A stretch of DNA of 33,452 nt from the NCBI GenBank assembly GCA_001829155.1, contig MIAO01000050.1, forward strand, positions 1-33,452, written 5' to 3'. Positions 23,216-30,702 of this stretch are shown here, piece after piece (position 1 is the first letter of the stretch; the number at the start of each line of letters is the position of its first letter). Under the pieces are notes generated by a model. It was given only the letters and a program-made list of their open reading frames with translations. It searched no databases and was not told where the DNA came from. A program made the position numbers and the translations under genes. The DNA comes from Spirochaetes bacterium GWB1_36_13 (GTDB taxonomy: Bacteria > Spirochaetota > GWB1-36-13).

Positions 23216-23624
23216 TGTAGAAATTATGAATCAAACTTCATATCAGATAAGAAATATTGAAAAATTGATCGAAAATGTTTTAAATTTATTAAAATACGAA
23301 GAAGAAACAGAAGTCAGTATTGTCTTTTCGGATAACAAAATGATTCAGGAACTGAATCTGAAATACAGAAATAAGGATTATCCGACTGATGTCCTGTCTT
23401 TCCCGGCAGAAATGGATCACTTTCTGGGAGACATTGTGATTTCTTTAGAAAAAGCAAAAGAGCAGGGAGAAGATTTTAAAAAAGAAGTGGAAATGCTTTT
23501 AGTCCACGGGCTTCTTCATTTACTGGGCTATGATCACGAAACAAACGAAGAGGACTATGAGAAGATGATGTCTTTACAAAACGAACTGTTAGAAAAAAAA
23601 TCGGAGGACATAACAATCCAATGA
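23208..23624 (+). CDS. ybeY: Endoribonuclease YbeY
   Basis: Zinc-dependent RNase for 16S rRNA 3'-end maturation and ribosome quality control. The zinc motif HGxLHLxGYDH is exact (HGLLHLLGYDH), preceded by DYPTDVLSFP and GDIVIS. From ATG 23208 it is 138 residues, and the N-terminus MCNVEIMNQTSY fits the family. The ORF is open 18 codons further up, but that would lie deep inside pgpH. AAGGAGG lies about 13 bases upstream. Its stop overlaps the next start (ATGA). Confidence 0.95.
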   Translation: MCNVEIMNQTSYQIRNIEKLIENVLNLLKYEEETEVSIVFSDNKMIQELNLKYRNKDYPTDVLSFPAEMDHFLGDIVISLEKAKEQGEDFKKEVEMLLVHGLLHLLGYDHETNEEDYEKMMSLQNELLEKKSEDITIQ

Positions 23625-24421
23625 GTTTAAAAAGCTTTTTTAAAAAAAATAAAAAAAACGATACGCCGCCTCTCTCTCCTTTTTTAAATCATATTTTATT
23701 AAGAATTAATAAATTAGTTGAAAAAGTAGCCAGCGATATTATGATTCCAAGAGTGGATGCGGTTACTCTTCATATCGGACAGCCCTTGGAAGAGTCTCTT
23801 GAAATTATCCGGAAGAACGGGCACAGCCGATTCCCTGTCTGGAAAGACAAACTGGATAATATTGTGGGTATTCTTTATCTTAAAGATATTTTGTATCAAA
23901 TTCAGAAAAAAGATGAAAAACTGGTTTTGTCGGAAGAAAAAATTACCCAATCGATGCTTCGGGAGTCGTTTTTTATTCCTGAATCCAAAAAAGTCGAATC
24001 TCTTTTAAAAGAATTTCAGGCGAAAAAAATTCATATGGCTGTTGTCATTGATGAATACGGAGGATTTTCAGGGATTGTGACTCTGGAAGATGTTCTGGAA
24101 GTCATTATCGGGGATATTCAGGATGAATATGATTTTGAAGAAGTCAGCATCAAAAAAATCAACGAAGAACTTTATGAGGTGGATGCCCGTACCAGTCTGG
24201 AAGAATTAGAAGAAACCCTCGCGATTGATTTTGGCGAATACAAAGAAGAAATTGACACAATCGGCGGACTGATCTACAATAAAATTGAGCGGGTTCCTAA
24301 AATCGGGGAAGAAATAAAAATTGATCATATCGTTTATCAAGTGATTAAAAAAGAAGGGAATAAAATACTTACCCTTAAGCTTAAACTGATGCCTTTGAAT
24401 AACGATGATCATAGAGAATAA
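23621..24421 (+). CDS. CorC-like CBS-domain protein
   Basis: 266 residues: a short basic N-terminus, paired CBS domains (MIPRVDAVTLHIGQP to VGILYLKDIL, and VESLLKEFQAKKIHMAVVI to GIVTLEDVLEVIIGDIQDE), and a C-terminal CorC_HlyC/transporter-associated domain (TIGGLIYNKIERVPKIGE). It lacks the membrane-embedded DUF21 domain, like E. coli CorC, which is linked to magnesium and cobalt efflux and resistance. The phoH-pgpH-ybeY-corC order is the conserved one. Start overlaps ybeY by four bases. Substrate not determinable here. Confidence 0.9.
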   Translation: MSLKSFFKKNKKNDTPPLSPFLNHILLRINKLVEKVASDIMIPRVDAVTLHIGQPLEESLEIIRKNGHSRFPVWKDKLDNIVGILYLKDILYQIQKKDEKLVLSEEKITQSMLRESFFIPESKKVESLLKEFQAKKIHMAVVIDEYGGFSGIVTLEDVLEVIIGDIQDEYDFEEVSIKKINEELYEVDARTSLEELEETLAIDFGEYKEEIDTIGGLIYNKIERVPKIGEEIKIDHIVYQVIKKEGNKILTLKLKLMPLNNDDHRE

Positions 24422-24896
24422 CTGGCTCAATATCGCTTTATACAAACCCCAGATTCCTCAGAATACGGGGAATATCGGAAGAACCTGTGTGGGGTTGAAT
24501 ATCGCTCTCCATATCATTGGAAAACCCGCATTTTTTCTGGATGATAAAGCGGTGCGCCGCGCGGGGCTGGATTATTGGGAGTATTTGAAACTCATTCAAT
24601 ATGATAGTTTTGAAGATTTTTTTAAAAAAAATCCAGATAAAAATTTTTATTTTTTTACTAAAAAAGGAAAGCATCTTGTCTTTGATGTTTCTTTTCATAA
24701 AAGTGATTTCATGATTTTTGGACAGGAGACAGAGGGGCTTCCGGCATGGATTTTAGAAAAATATGAAGATTTTACCGTTCAGTTTCCGATGTCAGATCAA
24801 GTCAGGTCTTTCAATCTTTCCAATACGGTTGCTTCAGCGAGTTTTGAAGCTTACCGTCAGATTTTTTCAAAGGAGCCGAGATGTCAGAAAAGATAA
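24405..24896 (+). CDS. trmL: tRNA (cytidine/uridine-34-2'-O)-methyltransferase
   Basis: SPOUT-fold enzyme methylating the ribose of the wobble base in tRNA-Leu isoacceptors. The knot motifs are visible: IPQNTGNIGRTC (motif 1), FGQETEGLP (motif 2) and RSFNLSNTVASASFEAYRQ (motif 3). 163 residues is typical. It overlaps the corC-like gene by 17 bases and hisI by 16, so it sits in a tightly packed operon. No separate ribosome binding site is evident, suggesting coupled translation. Confidence 0.94.
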   Translation: MIIENNWLNIALYKPQIPQNTGNIGRTCVGLNIALHIIGKPAFFLDDKAVRRAGLDYWEYLKLIQYDSFEDFFKKNPDKNFYFFTKKGKHLVFDVSFHKSDFMIFGQETEGLPAWILEKYEDFTVQFPMSDQVRSFNLSNTVASASFEAYRQIFSKEPRCQKR

Positions 24897-25204
24897 TTGA
24901 TTTCCAAAAAGAAAGAGGACTTGTACCGGTTATTATTCAGGATTTTATCACTCAACAGGTTTTGATGCTGGGGTATATGAATGAGGAAGCCTATCAAAAA
25001 ACGCTTTCTGACCAGAAAGTCTGGTTTTATTCCAGAACCCGCCAGTCTTTGTGGCTCAAAGGAGAGACTTCAGGCAATTTTCTGCTGGTCAGGGAAATCT
25101 ATTTAGACTGTGACCAGGATGCGCTTTTGATAAAAGCTGAACAAATGGGGAAAGCAACCTGTCATACGGGTGCTGTATCCTGTTTTTTTGATAAGATTCA
25201 ATAG
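24881..25204 (+). CDS. hisI: Phosphoribosyl-AMP cyclohydrolase
   Basis: Third step of histidine synthesis: opens the adenine ring of phosphoribosyl-AMP. 107 residues without a fused HisE (pyrophosphohydrolase) domain. Metal ligands are clear: Asp76-Cys77-Asp78-X-Asp80 (DCDQD), and Cys94 and Cys101 in CHTGAVSCF. The substrate-binding WLKGETSGN is intact. AAAGGAG lies shortly before the ATG. No other his gene is adjacent; it ends a block of unrelated housekeeping genes. Confidence 0.95.
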   Translation: MSEKIIDFQKERGLVPVIIQDFITQQVLMLGYMNEEAYQKTLSDQKVWFYSRTRQSLWLKGETSGNFLLVREIYLDCDQDALLIKAEQMGKATCHTGAVSCFFDKIQ

Positions 25205-25253
25205 TTGTCTTTGTTTGAGTATATTTTAAAATAAAAAAAACAGGAAAAAATTC

Positions 25254-25823
25254 ATGTCTTTAGCCCTAAAAGATGATCGTAAATTTTCATATGCAGACTA
25301 TTTGTCTTGGAAAGACGGAAAACGCTGGGAAATCATTGAGGGTGAAGTTTATGATGTGAGCCCTGCGCCGAGCCGAGAGCATCAAAAAATATCAATCAGG
25401 CTTTCAAGTTTTTTTGAGCAGTTTCTGAAAGAGAAGAGCTGTGAAGTCTATGCAGCTCCTTTTGATGTTCGATTCGGTGAAACAAGTGAAAGGGATGAAG
25501 AAATAGAGACGGTTGTACAGCCAGATATTTCTATTATCTGTGAGCTGCAAAAACTAGATGACCGAGGCTGTCTAGGATCACCCGACCTGATTGTGGAAAT
25601 TATTTCCCCCTCTACAGCAGCAAAAGATATGAGAGAAAAATTATTTCTTTATGAGAAATATGGGGTAAAAGAGTATTGGGTGGTCTATCCAGTCGAAATG
25701 ATTGTGATGGTTTTTACTCTGGAAAATGAAATTTATAGAAAGGCAAAAGTTTTTTCAAAAGAAGAAACAATCGAGTCCTTGGTTGTTTGTGATTTGAAAG
25801 TGAATTTGAAAAATATTTTTTAA
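25254..25823 (+). CDS. Uma2-family (PD-(D/E)XK) putative endonuclease
   Basis: 189 residues. The Uma2 hallmarks are RWEIIEGEVYDVSPAPSREH at the N-terminus, VQPDISII (Asp91), SPDLIVEIISPST (Asp111, Glu115), and EKLFLYEKYGVKEYWVVYP with the family lysine at 129. This is a restriction-endonuclease-like fold of unknown biological role, often mobile and multicopy in bacterial genomes. ACAGGAAAA precedes the ATG. It is separated from hisI by 49 bases and convergent with gpsA, and may be a later insertion at the end of the operon. Confidence 0.9.
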   Translation: MSLALKDDRKFSYADYLSWKDGKRWEIIEGEVYDVSPAPSREHQKISIRLSSFFEQFLKEKSCEVYAAPFDVRFGETSERDEEIETVVQPDISIICELQKLDDRGCLGSPDLIVEIISPSTAAKDMREKLFLYEKYGVKEYWVVYPVEMIVMVFTLENEIYRKAKVFSKEETIESLVVCDLKVNLKNIF

Positions 25824-25831
25824 AATAAAGC

Positions 25832-25898
25832 TGAAAATAGTTTCATTTACTTCTATTTGAATAACTTTCCATTCAATGAACTGTTTTTTCTATTTTCA
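25832..25898. terminator. Nested inverted repeat between convergent genes
   Basis: Outer arms TGAAAATAG (25832-25840) and CTATTTTCA (25890-25898) enclose an inner hairpin TTGAAT/ATTCAA (25857-25876). It lies between the Uma2 gene and gpsA, which converge. The outer stem is followed by A-runs on the plus side, i.e. Ts for the minus strand are upstream, so a bidirectional terminator is only tentative. Confidence 0.35.
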
Positions 25899-25910
25899 AA
25901 AAAAATAAGC

Positions 25911-26927
25911 TTAATAAAACTTTTCAGATTTAATCGTCCGGGTCATGAGATCGGCTAAAGCTTTTTTTGGGTCTTTCTTCTCAAAAAGCACTTTGTAAAT
26001 CTGAGTTGTAATCGGCATTTCAATCCCTTTTTTTATGGAAATGTCATGAACGACTAAAGCGGCCTTAACGCCTTCGCAGACCATGGTCATTTCAGACAGA
26101 GCCTGTTCCATGGATTTCCCTTTCCCTATTTTGTTGCCTAGGGTCCAGTTTCTGCTTAAAGGACTGGTACAGGTAACAATCAGGTCTCCTAATCCGCTTA
26201 ATCCTAAAAAAGTTTCCTGATTAGCGCCCAGTTTTTTGCTGAAACGGATCATTTCAACCAGTCCGCGGGTGATCAATGCAGCGCGGGTATTGGAGCCCAG
26301 TCCGAGTCCGTCGGTGATTCCTGAGGCGATGGCAATAATATTTTTCAATACTCCGCCGAGTTCCACACCAATCACATCTTTGCTGGTATAAATTCTGAAA
26401 AACGGGGTGACTAAAGTTTCTTGTACCCGTTTTGCGTATTTTTCTTTTCTGGAAGCAGCCACTACAGTAGTAGGGACTTGAAGGCTCAGTTCTTCGGCAT
26501 GGGAAGGACCTGCCAGAACCACTACCGGATTTGAGGGCAGAACCATATGGAGCACTTGGCTCATTCTTAAAGCGGTGCCTTCTTCCAGTCCTTTTGCCAC
26601 TGTTACAATGATCGAGTTTCTCTTGATAAATTCTTTCGATTTTACGGCAACTTCACGGGTTGCCTGAGAAGGTACGGCAAAAATAATAATATCTGCCTTA
26701 TCCAAGGCTTTTTCAATATCAATTGTCGCTTTCAGATTGTCTGGAAGAACAACTTCTTTTAAATATTTTTTATTGGTTTTGAATTCAATCATTTCTTCAA
26801 TAATATCCGGGTCGTTTCCCCACAGATACACATTGTTCTTAGGAGCAAAAGTACTTGCCAAAGCTGTTCCGAAACTTCCTGAGCCTAAAACAGCTATTTT
26901 CAAACCGGTTTTTTTGAAAAAGATCAT
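25911..26927 (-). CDS. gpsA: Glycerol-3-phosphate dehydrogenase [NAD(P)+]
   Basis: Reduces dihydroxyacetone phosphate to sn-glycerol-3-phosphate, the backbone for phospholipids. The N-terminal Rossmann motif is VLGSGSFGTALA, followed by AVPSQATREV, LAGPSHAEEL and the catalytic-lysine segment GGVLKNIIAIASGITDGLGLG, then SGLGDLIVTCTSPLSRN. 338 residues is normal. The ATG overlaps the der stop by four bases, so translation is coupled to der. Confidence 0.96.
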   Translation of the reverse strand: MIFFKKTGLKIAVLGSGSFGTALASTFAPKNNVYLWGNDPDIIEEMIEFKTNKKYLKEVVLPDNLKATIDIEKALDKADIIIFAVPSQATREVAVKSKEFIKRNSIIVTVAKGLEEGTALRMSQVLHMVLPSNPVVVLAGPSHAEELSLQVPTTVVAASRKEKYAKRVQETLVTPFFRIYTSKDVIGVELGGVLKNIIAIASGITDGLGLGSNTRAALITRGLVEMIRFSKKLGANQETFLGLSGLGDLIVTCTSPLSRNWTLGNKIGKGKSMEQALSEMTMVCEGVKAALVVHDISIKKGIEMPITTQIYKVLFEKKDPKKALADLMTRTIKSEKFY

Positions 26928-28288
26928 TTTTCTTTCCTTTCCCTGTTTTTCGCTTCCAATTTAAAAGGAATTCCGTCAAAATTGAATTTTTCACGGATAC
27001 TTTTTTGGAGAAATCTCATATAAGAATCGTTCAAAAGCTCTTTATGGTTTACAAAAATCTGAAAAGAAGGCGGTTTAACACCTGTTTGAACTGCATAAAA
27101 AATCTTAAAATTCCCTTCTTTGTTGAAAAGAGGCTTTTCCTTGATTTGAGCCCGAAGGTGTTCGACCAGATCGGGAGTCGATACTTTTTTATTGAAATTC
27201 CGATAGACACTTAAAGCTTTTTTCATAAATCTTTCAATATTATATTTTTTTGAAACTGAAATCTCAATGATAGGGACAAAAGAAGCCACTCTCAATAAAT
27301 AACGCATTCTATCCAGAAATTCAGTTTTATCAACTTGTTTTTCAATTAAATCCCATTTGTTTATACCGATAATAAGACCTTTGTACCTTTCGGTGATTAA
27401 AGCGGCGATTTTTTTATCCTGATCGGTGATTCCTGTTTCAGCATCGACAATCAAAAGGACAATATCAGATTGTTCAATAGCTTGTATGGTTCTTTTGACA
27501 GAAACATACTCCAGTTTTTCTTTTACTTTAGTTTTTCTGCGGACTCCTGCGGTATCTTTAAGAATAATGGTTGTGTCTTCAAAAACAATAGTTTCTTCAA
27601 TGACATCCAGAGTAGTCCCGGGGATAGGGGATACAATGCTTCGGGTTTTATCTGCCAGAAGGTTTAAAAAGCTCGATTTTCCCACATTCGGGCGCCCGAC
27701 CACACAAAGCTTGACCGGTTCTTCTTCCTCAACGGTTTCTTCGTTTGAGACAACCGCTTTTTCTTTTACAGCAAGAATCCCCTTGTCTTTTAAAAATTCC
27801 AGGGCAGTGTTTTTAAGTTCTTCCATGCCTTGTGTATGGGCGGCAGAGGTAAAAACCACTTTGTCAAAACCGAGGGAATACGCTTCGGAAGAGTTTCTTT
27901 TGGTTTCGTTATCTGTTTTATTGACCACAAGGATCACTTTATCAGAAACTGTTTTCCGTAAAAAATCGGCCAGATCCTGATCATCCATTGTGATTGTTTC
28001 GGCTTCCACCATGAAAAAAACAAGGTCAGCCTGCTGAACCGCTTGTTTTGCGTTTTCAGTGATTTCTTCAATAAAAAGGTGTTTTTCCCTTGAGGAAATC
28101 CCTCCCGTGTCCACCAGGTAAACAGAATCAGTATCGCTTAATTCGATTTTTTCATAAATACTGTCGCGGGTAATTCCTGCCTGTTCATCGATAATTGATT
28201 TTTTTTTCCGTATCAAAGCGTTAAAAACTGAGGATTTTCCCACATTGGGTCTTCCGATAATAGCTATTTCAGGCAGTCCGTTTTTCAT
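26924..28288 (-). CDS. der: Ribosome-assembly GTPase Der (EngA)
   Basis: Essential GTPase for 50S subunit assembly, with two tandem G domains and a C-terminal KH-like domain. Both P-loops are GRPNVGKSS (near residues 12-20 and 197-205 from this start). NKTD and NKWD are the G4 motifs, with DTGG and DTAG the G3 motifs. The KH-like domain covers the last ~110 residues. I prefer ATG 28288 (MKNGLPEIAIIGRP) because it fits the family N-terminus and has GGAG about 12 bases upstream. An in-frame ATG at 28306 has no ribosome binding site. The spacer 28307-28572 holds nothing I can assign. Confidence 0.95.
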   Translation of the reverse strand: MKNGLPEIAIIGRPNVGKSSVFNALIRKKKSIIDEQAGITRDSIYEKIELSDTDSVYLVDTGGISSREKHLFIEEITENAKQAVQQADLVFFMVEAETITMDDQDLADFLRKTVSDKVILVVNKTDNETKRNSSEAYSLGFDKVVFTSAAHTQGMEELKNTALEFLKDKGILAVKEKAVVSNEETVEEEEPVKLCVVGRPNVGKSSFLNLLADKTRSIVSPIPGTTLDVIEETIVFEDTTIILKDTAGVRRKTKVKEKLEYVSVKRTIQAIEQSDIVLLIVDAETGITDQDKKIAALITERYKGLIIGINKWDLIEKQVDKTEFLDRMRYLLRVASFVPIIEISVSKKYNIERFMKKALSVYRNFNKKVSTPDLVEHLRAQIKEKPLFNKEGNFKIFYAVQTGVKPPSFQIFVNHKELLNDSYMRFLQKSIREKFNFDGIPFKLEAKNRERKEK

Positions 28289-28572
28289 AATATCTGTTTT
28301 CTCCATAGAATTCTAGTATTTAAATTTAACGAAATGAAAGCCATTAAATAAATAATTAGCTTCCGAATGCGCCTAAATATTGTCTGTTGAACTGAATATG
28401 AAATGCAAAATCTACCGGAAAAAGACTTTAAAATCATCCAATCGCTGAGCCTGTCAAGCATCAACTGCCCGATATTGTCGGGGAGGTTTCTTCCTAAAAA
28501 TTTTCTCAACGGAATTTTTTTGATTATGATAATTCAAATTAATAGTTTTTAATAATAAATAAAAGAGTTTTT

Positions 28573-29094
28573 ATGTTTTTTGAAGGGTATCATGGAACGG
28601 ATTCTGATTCAGTAACCAGTATTATAAAAAATGGATACAATTTATCAAATAACAAACAATCGCTTGGCAAAGGAGTCTATTTTTTTCAAGATTATTATAA
28701 TTTATGTAATGGTTTAGAGGAAGCAAAAAATTGGGCGATTCATGTGAAAAAATTTGAACGATGGTCAGTTTTGAAAGTAAATATTGATACTGAAAAATAT
28801 ATAGATATATTTTTAGATGTTAAACATCGAGAAATGTTTGATGTAATAAAAAAAGAGCTAATAAAGAAACATTTAGAGGCTGGAAAAAATATAAAAACTT
28901 TTAATGAAAATGCTATATTTAGAAAATTGGAAGAACAAGATATTGATCTAATAAGAGTTTTAGTTGATGCGACTAAAGATATAGGGTATCCAAAATATGT
29001 TGTTAGAAGACCTCAAGTCCAAATTTGCGTAAAGACTACTAAAGTTATTGTTGATAATATCTTAATAAAACAAGGTAAAAGGGTAAGTTTATGA
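28573..29094 (+). CDS. ADP-ribosyltransferase-fold toxin, CmdT-like
   Basis: 173 residues. GYHGTDSDSVTSIIKNGYNLS and SLGKGVYFFQDYY match the first two conserved blocks of PARP/diphtheria-toxin-like ADP-ribosyltransferases: His7 in YHGT and Tyr36 in GVYFF. The third position would be Gln148 or Gln150 in RRPQVQICVK, instead of the more usual Glu. It is followed by a small acidic gene (ATGA overlap) and a SecB-like gene. That trio matches the known CmdTAC antiphage system, whose toxin ADP-ribosylates mRNA. Codon use is extremely AT-rich compared with neighbouring der. The target of this enzyme is not known from sequence. Confidence 0.7.
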   Translation: MFFEGYHGTDSDSVTSIIKNGYNLSNNKQSLGKGVYFFQDYYNLCNGLEEAKNWAIHVKKFERWSVLKVNIDTEKYIDIFLDVKHREMFDVIKKELIKKHLEAGKNIKTFNENAIFRKLEEQDIDLIRVLVDATKDIGYPKYVVRRPQVQICVKTTKVIVDNILIKQGKRVSL

Positions 29095-29351
29095 ATTATG
29101 GTGAAAATATTTTAAAAAAATTATTAGAAGATGTTAAAAATATGACAATTGATGATTATGTGAAATTATATGACGAAATGAGTAATCGAGAAACTATGAA
29201 TTGTATAATTATTGATGAGCATACTGATATTTCGTTTCAAGTAGAAGAAAGTTTTTTTAATAAAGCTCTTTATAATGGAACTTTTAATAAAATAAATTAT
29301 GATGATTCATCGATTTATCTGGTAGATAATAATGATTATGAAGCGGCATAA
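29091..29351 (+). CDS. Small acidic antitoxin candidate, CmdA-like by position
   Basis: 86 residues, MNYGENILKKLLEDVKNMT to NDYEAA. Acidic, with an N-terminal helix pair (NMTIDDYVKLYDEMSN) and a beta-rich middle (NCIIIDEHTDISFQVEE). The C-terminus SSIYLVDNNDYEAA is short, hydrophobic-acidic and would be a plausible SecB-chaperone-addiction tail. I do not recognise the family by sequence. The call rests on its place between an ART-fold gene and a SecB-like gene and on the ATGA overlap with the first. Confidence 0.6.
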   Translation: MNYGENILKKLLEDVKNMTIDDYVKLYDEMSNRETMNCIIIDEHTDISFQVEESFFNKALYNGTFNKINYDDSSIYLVDNNDYEAA

Positions 29352-29352
29352 A

Positions 29353-29748
29353 ATGGAACAAATAAAGAATAGTGAATTTAAATTTTTAGGTTATCGAATA
29401 TCAAAAATTGAATGTATTATAGAGGATAATTTTGGGGTAATGTCAGAAAAAATAAATCATAAGATTAATATTATAAATAATTTTGATTCAAAAAATTCTA
29501 GATTTGTAGAAGTTGTACTCGATATTTCTGTTAAGACTGAATCAAATAGTTTTAATTTCTTTTTGCAAATTAAAGGAGGGTTTGAAGGTAATTCCGAAAT
29601 GGATGATATTTTGTTTAAGAAACTTTCTCAACAAAATGCTCCTGCGATATTATTTCCTTTTGCAAGAAGTATTATCACAAGCTATACTGCACAAGCGAAT
29701 ATTCCTCCAATTATTCTTCCTGCTTTAAATTTTTCGCAAAGCAACTAA
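29353..29748 (+). CDS. SecB-like chaperone, CmdC-like
   Basis: About 131 residues from ATG 29353 (MEQIKNSEFKFLGYRISKIE); starts at 29332 and 29338 are also in frame but would lie inside the previous gene. The C-terminal block APAILFPFARSIITSYTAQ followed by IPPIILPALNFS is the SecB signature (LFPyaR...ppl.LpPinF). The middle beta strands (FVEVVLDISVKTES, NFFLQIKGGFEG) fit the SecB fold. In toxin-antitoxin-chaperone systems such proteins hold the antitoxin stable. This gene sits directly after the small acidic gene, as expected for that arrangement. It is unlikely to be the housekeeping SecB, given its operon partners. Confidence 0.8.
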   Translation: MEQIKNSEFKFLGYRISKIECIIEDNFGVMSEKINHKINIINNFDSKNSRFVEVVLDISVKTESNSFNFFLQIKGGFEGNSEMDDILFKKLSQQNAPAILFPFARSIITSYTAQANIPPIILPALNFSQSN

Positions 29749-29843
29749 ATCCTGTCTATAAAAGTGTTTTTTCAGATCATCTAAAAGAAAAACCATATTT
29801 TCCAATCTGGTTTGTAAAAAGGGTAGAGGACATTCCTGTTCCG

Positions 29844-29875
29844 AAGGAAGGATAAGTGAAAAAAAATCCTTCCTT
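29844..29875. terminator. 10-bp hairpin between the TAC operon and the peroxiredoxin gene
   Basis: AAGGAAGGAT (29844-29853) and ATCCTTCCTT (29866-29875) form a perfect stem with a 12-base loop containing an A-run. There is no T-run on either side. It lies between two convergent genes, so a bidirectional termination or processing site is possible. No other feature is seen in 29749-29891. Confidence 0.4.
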
Positions 29876-29891
29876 AAGATTAAAAAGAGTT

Positions 29892-30602
29892 TTACTGTTT
29901 TATCACTTTTTTTAAAACTTCTTCTTTTGCTATTTTTTTGGTGCAGAAAAACCAGTCTTTGCACTCCAAACCGCTTTCTTTTCCATCCATTCTATTTTTT
30001 GCGGCTGCGCAGGATCCGGCAGGAGAAATAATTACATCATCTCCGGGTCTCCAGTCAGCAGGTGTAGCTACTCCAAATTCATCTGAAGTTTTCAACGCAA
30101 TTAAAGCACGGTAGAGTTCGTCAAAATTTCTTCCCAGACTTAAAGGATAATAAATCATTGCACGGACAATACCTTTAGGATCAATAATAAAAACCGCTCT
30201 CACTGCTTTTGTATTGCTTTCACCCGGCTGAATCATCCCGTATTTTTTTGCAACTTCCATTGTAATGTCTTCAATCAAAGGAAATTTTACTTCGATGTTT
30301 TTCATTCCTTTGTATTCTATTTTTTCTTTAATAGTTCGAAGCCATGCAATATGACTGTAAAGCCCGTCCACAGAAAGCCCCACCAATTTACAGTTTGCTT
30401 TTTCAAATTGTTCTTCCATACTTGCAAAAGTCATAAACTCGGAAGTACAAACAGGTGTAAAATCTGCCGGGTGACTAAAAAGGATAACCCAGTTCCCGGA
30501 ATACTGTTCAGGAAAATTAATTTCTCCTTGAGTGGTTACAGCTTTAAATGCCGGCGCTTTTTCCCCGATTCTGGGAAGTGAAAGAATAGTATTGTTTTCC
30601 AT
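29892..30602 (-). CDS. Peroxiredoxin (Prx6/archaeal Tpx type)
   Basis: Thiol peroxidase of 236 residues. The peroxidatic Cys52 lies in HPADFTPVCTSEF. The long C-terminal extension carries Cys198, Cys214 and Cys220 (SCAAAKNRM, LECKDWFFCTKK), the arrangement of archaeal-type 2-Cys peroxiredoxins, in which a C-terminal cysteine resolves the sulfenic acid. It reduces hydrogen peroxide and organic peroxides in the cytoplasm. AGGAGG lies shortly before the ATG. It lies 100 bases downstream of a flavoprotein disulfide reductase, which could supply reducing power. A palindromic operator candidate is 65 bases upstream. Confidence 0.93.
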   Translation of the reverse strand: MENNTILSLPRIGEKAPAFKAVTTQGEINFPEQYSGNWVILFSHPADFTPVCTSEFMTFASMEEQFEKANCKLVGLSVDGLYSHIAWLRTIKEKIEYKGMKNIEVKFPLIEDITMEVAKKYGMIQPGESNTKAVRAVFIIDPKGIVRAMIYYPLSLGRNFDELYRALIALKTSDEFGVATPADWRPGDDVIISPAGSCAAAKNRMDGKESGLECKDWFFCTKKIAKEEVLKKVIKQ

Positions 30603-30666
30603 GAAGCCTCCTGATTTTATTTATATTTTTTTAAATATAAGTAATAATTTTTTTAAAAACAAATAT

Positions 30667-30683
30667 ATTAGAATTGTTCTAAT
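30667..30683 (-). promoter_or_regulatory. Palindromic operator candidate upstream of peroxiredoxin
   Basis: ATTAGAA-TTG-TTCTAAT, a perfect 7-3-7 inverted repeat in AT-rich DNA. It resembles the PerR/Fur box style (TTATAAT-type arms) and is placed where a peroxide repressor would act. The regulator is not in this window. Confidence 0.5.
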
Positions 30684-30702
30684 AATTTAAAAAAGAATAT
30701 CA

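Noticed and set aside
27426-27980. A 184-codon plus-strand ORF inside der
   Set aside because: It is a mirror frame of a well-conserved GTPase gene; its serine-rich, low-complexity translation is typical of antisense shadows.
28285-28509. A 74-codon minus-strand ORF directly upstream of der, with a small CCCGA/TCGGG hairpin in it
   Set aside because: No ribosome binding site and no recognisable protein pattern; the hairpin has no T-run. Possibly a decayed gene, but not supportable.
29725-29964. A 79-codon minus-strand ORF past the end of the peroxiredoxin gene
   Set aside because: Its first third is another frame of the peroxiredoxin C-terminus and it has no start signal. The remainder could be a gene remnant but nothing identifies it.
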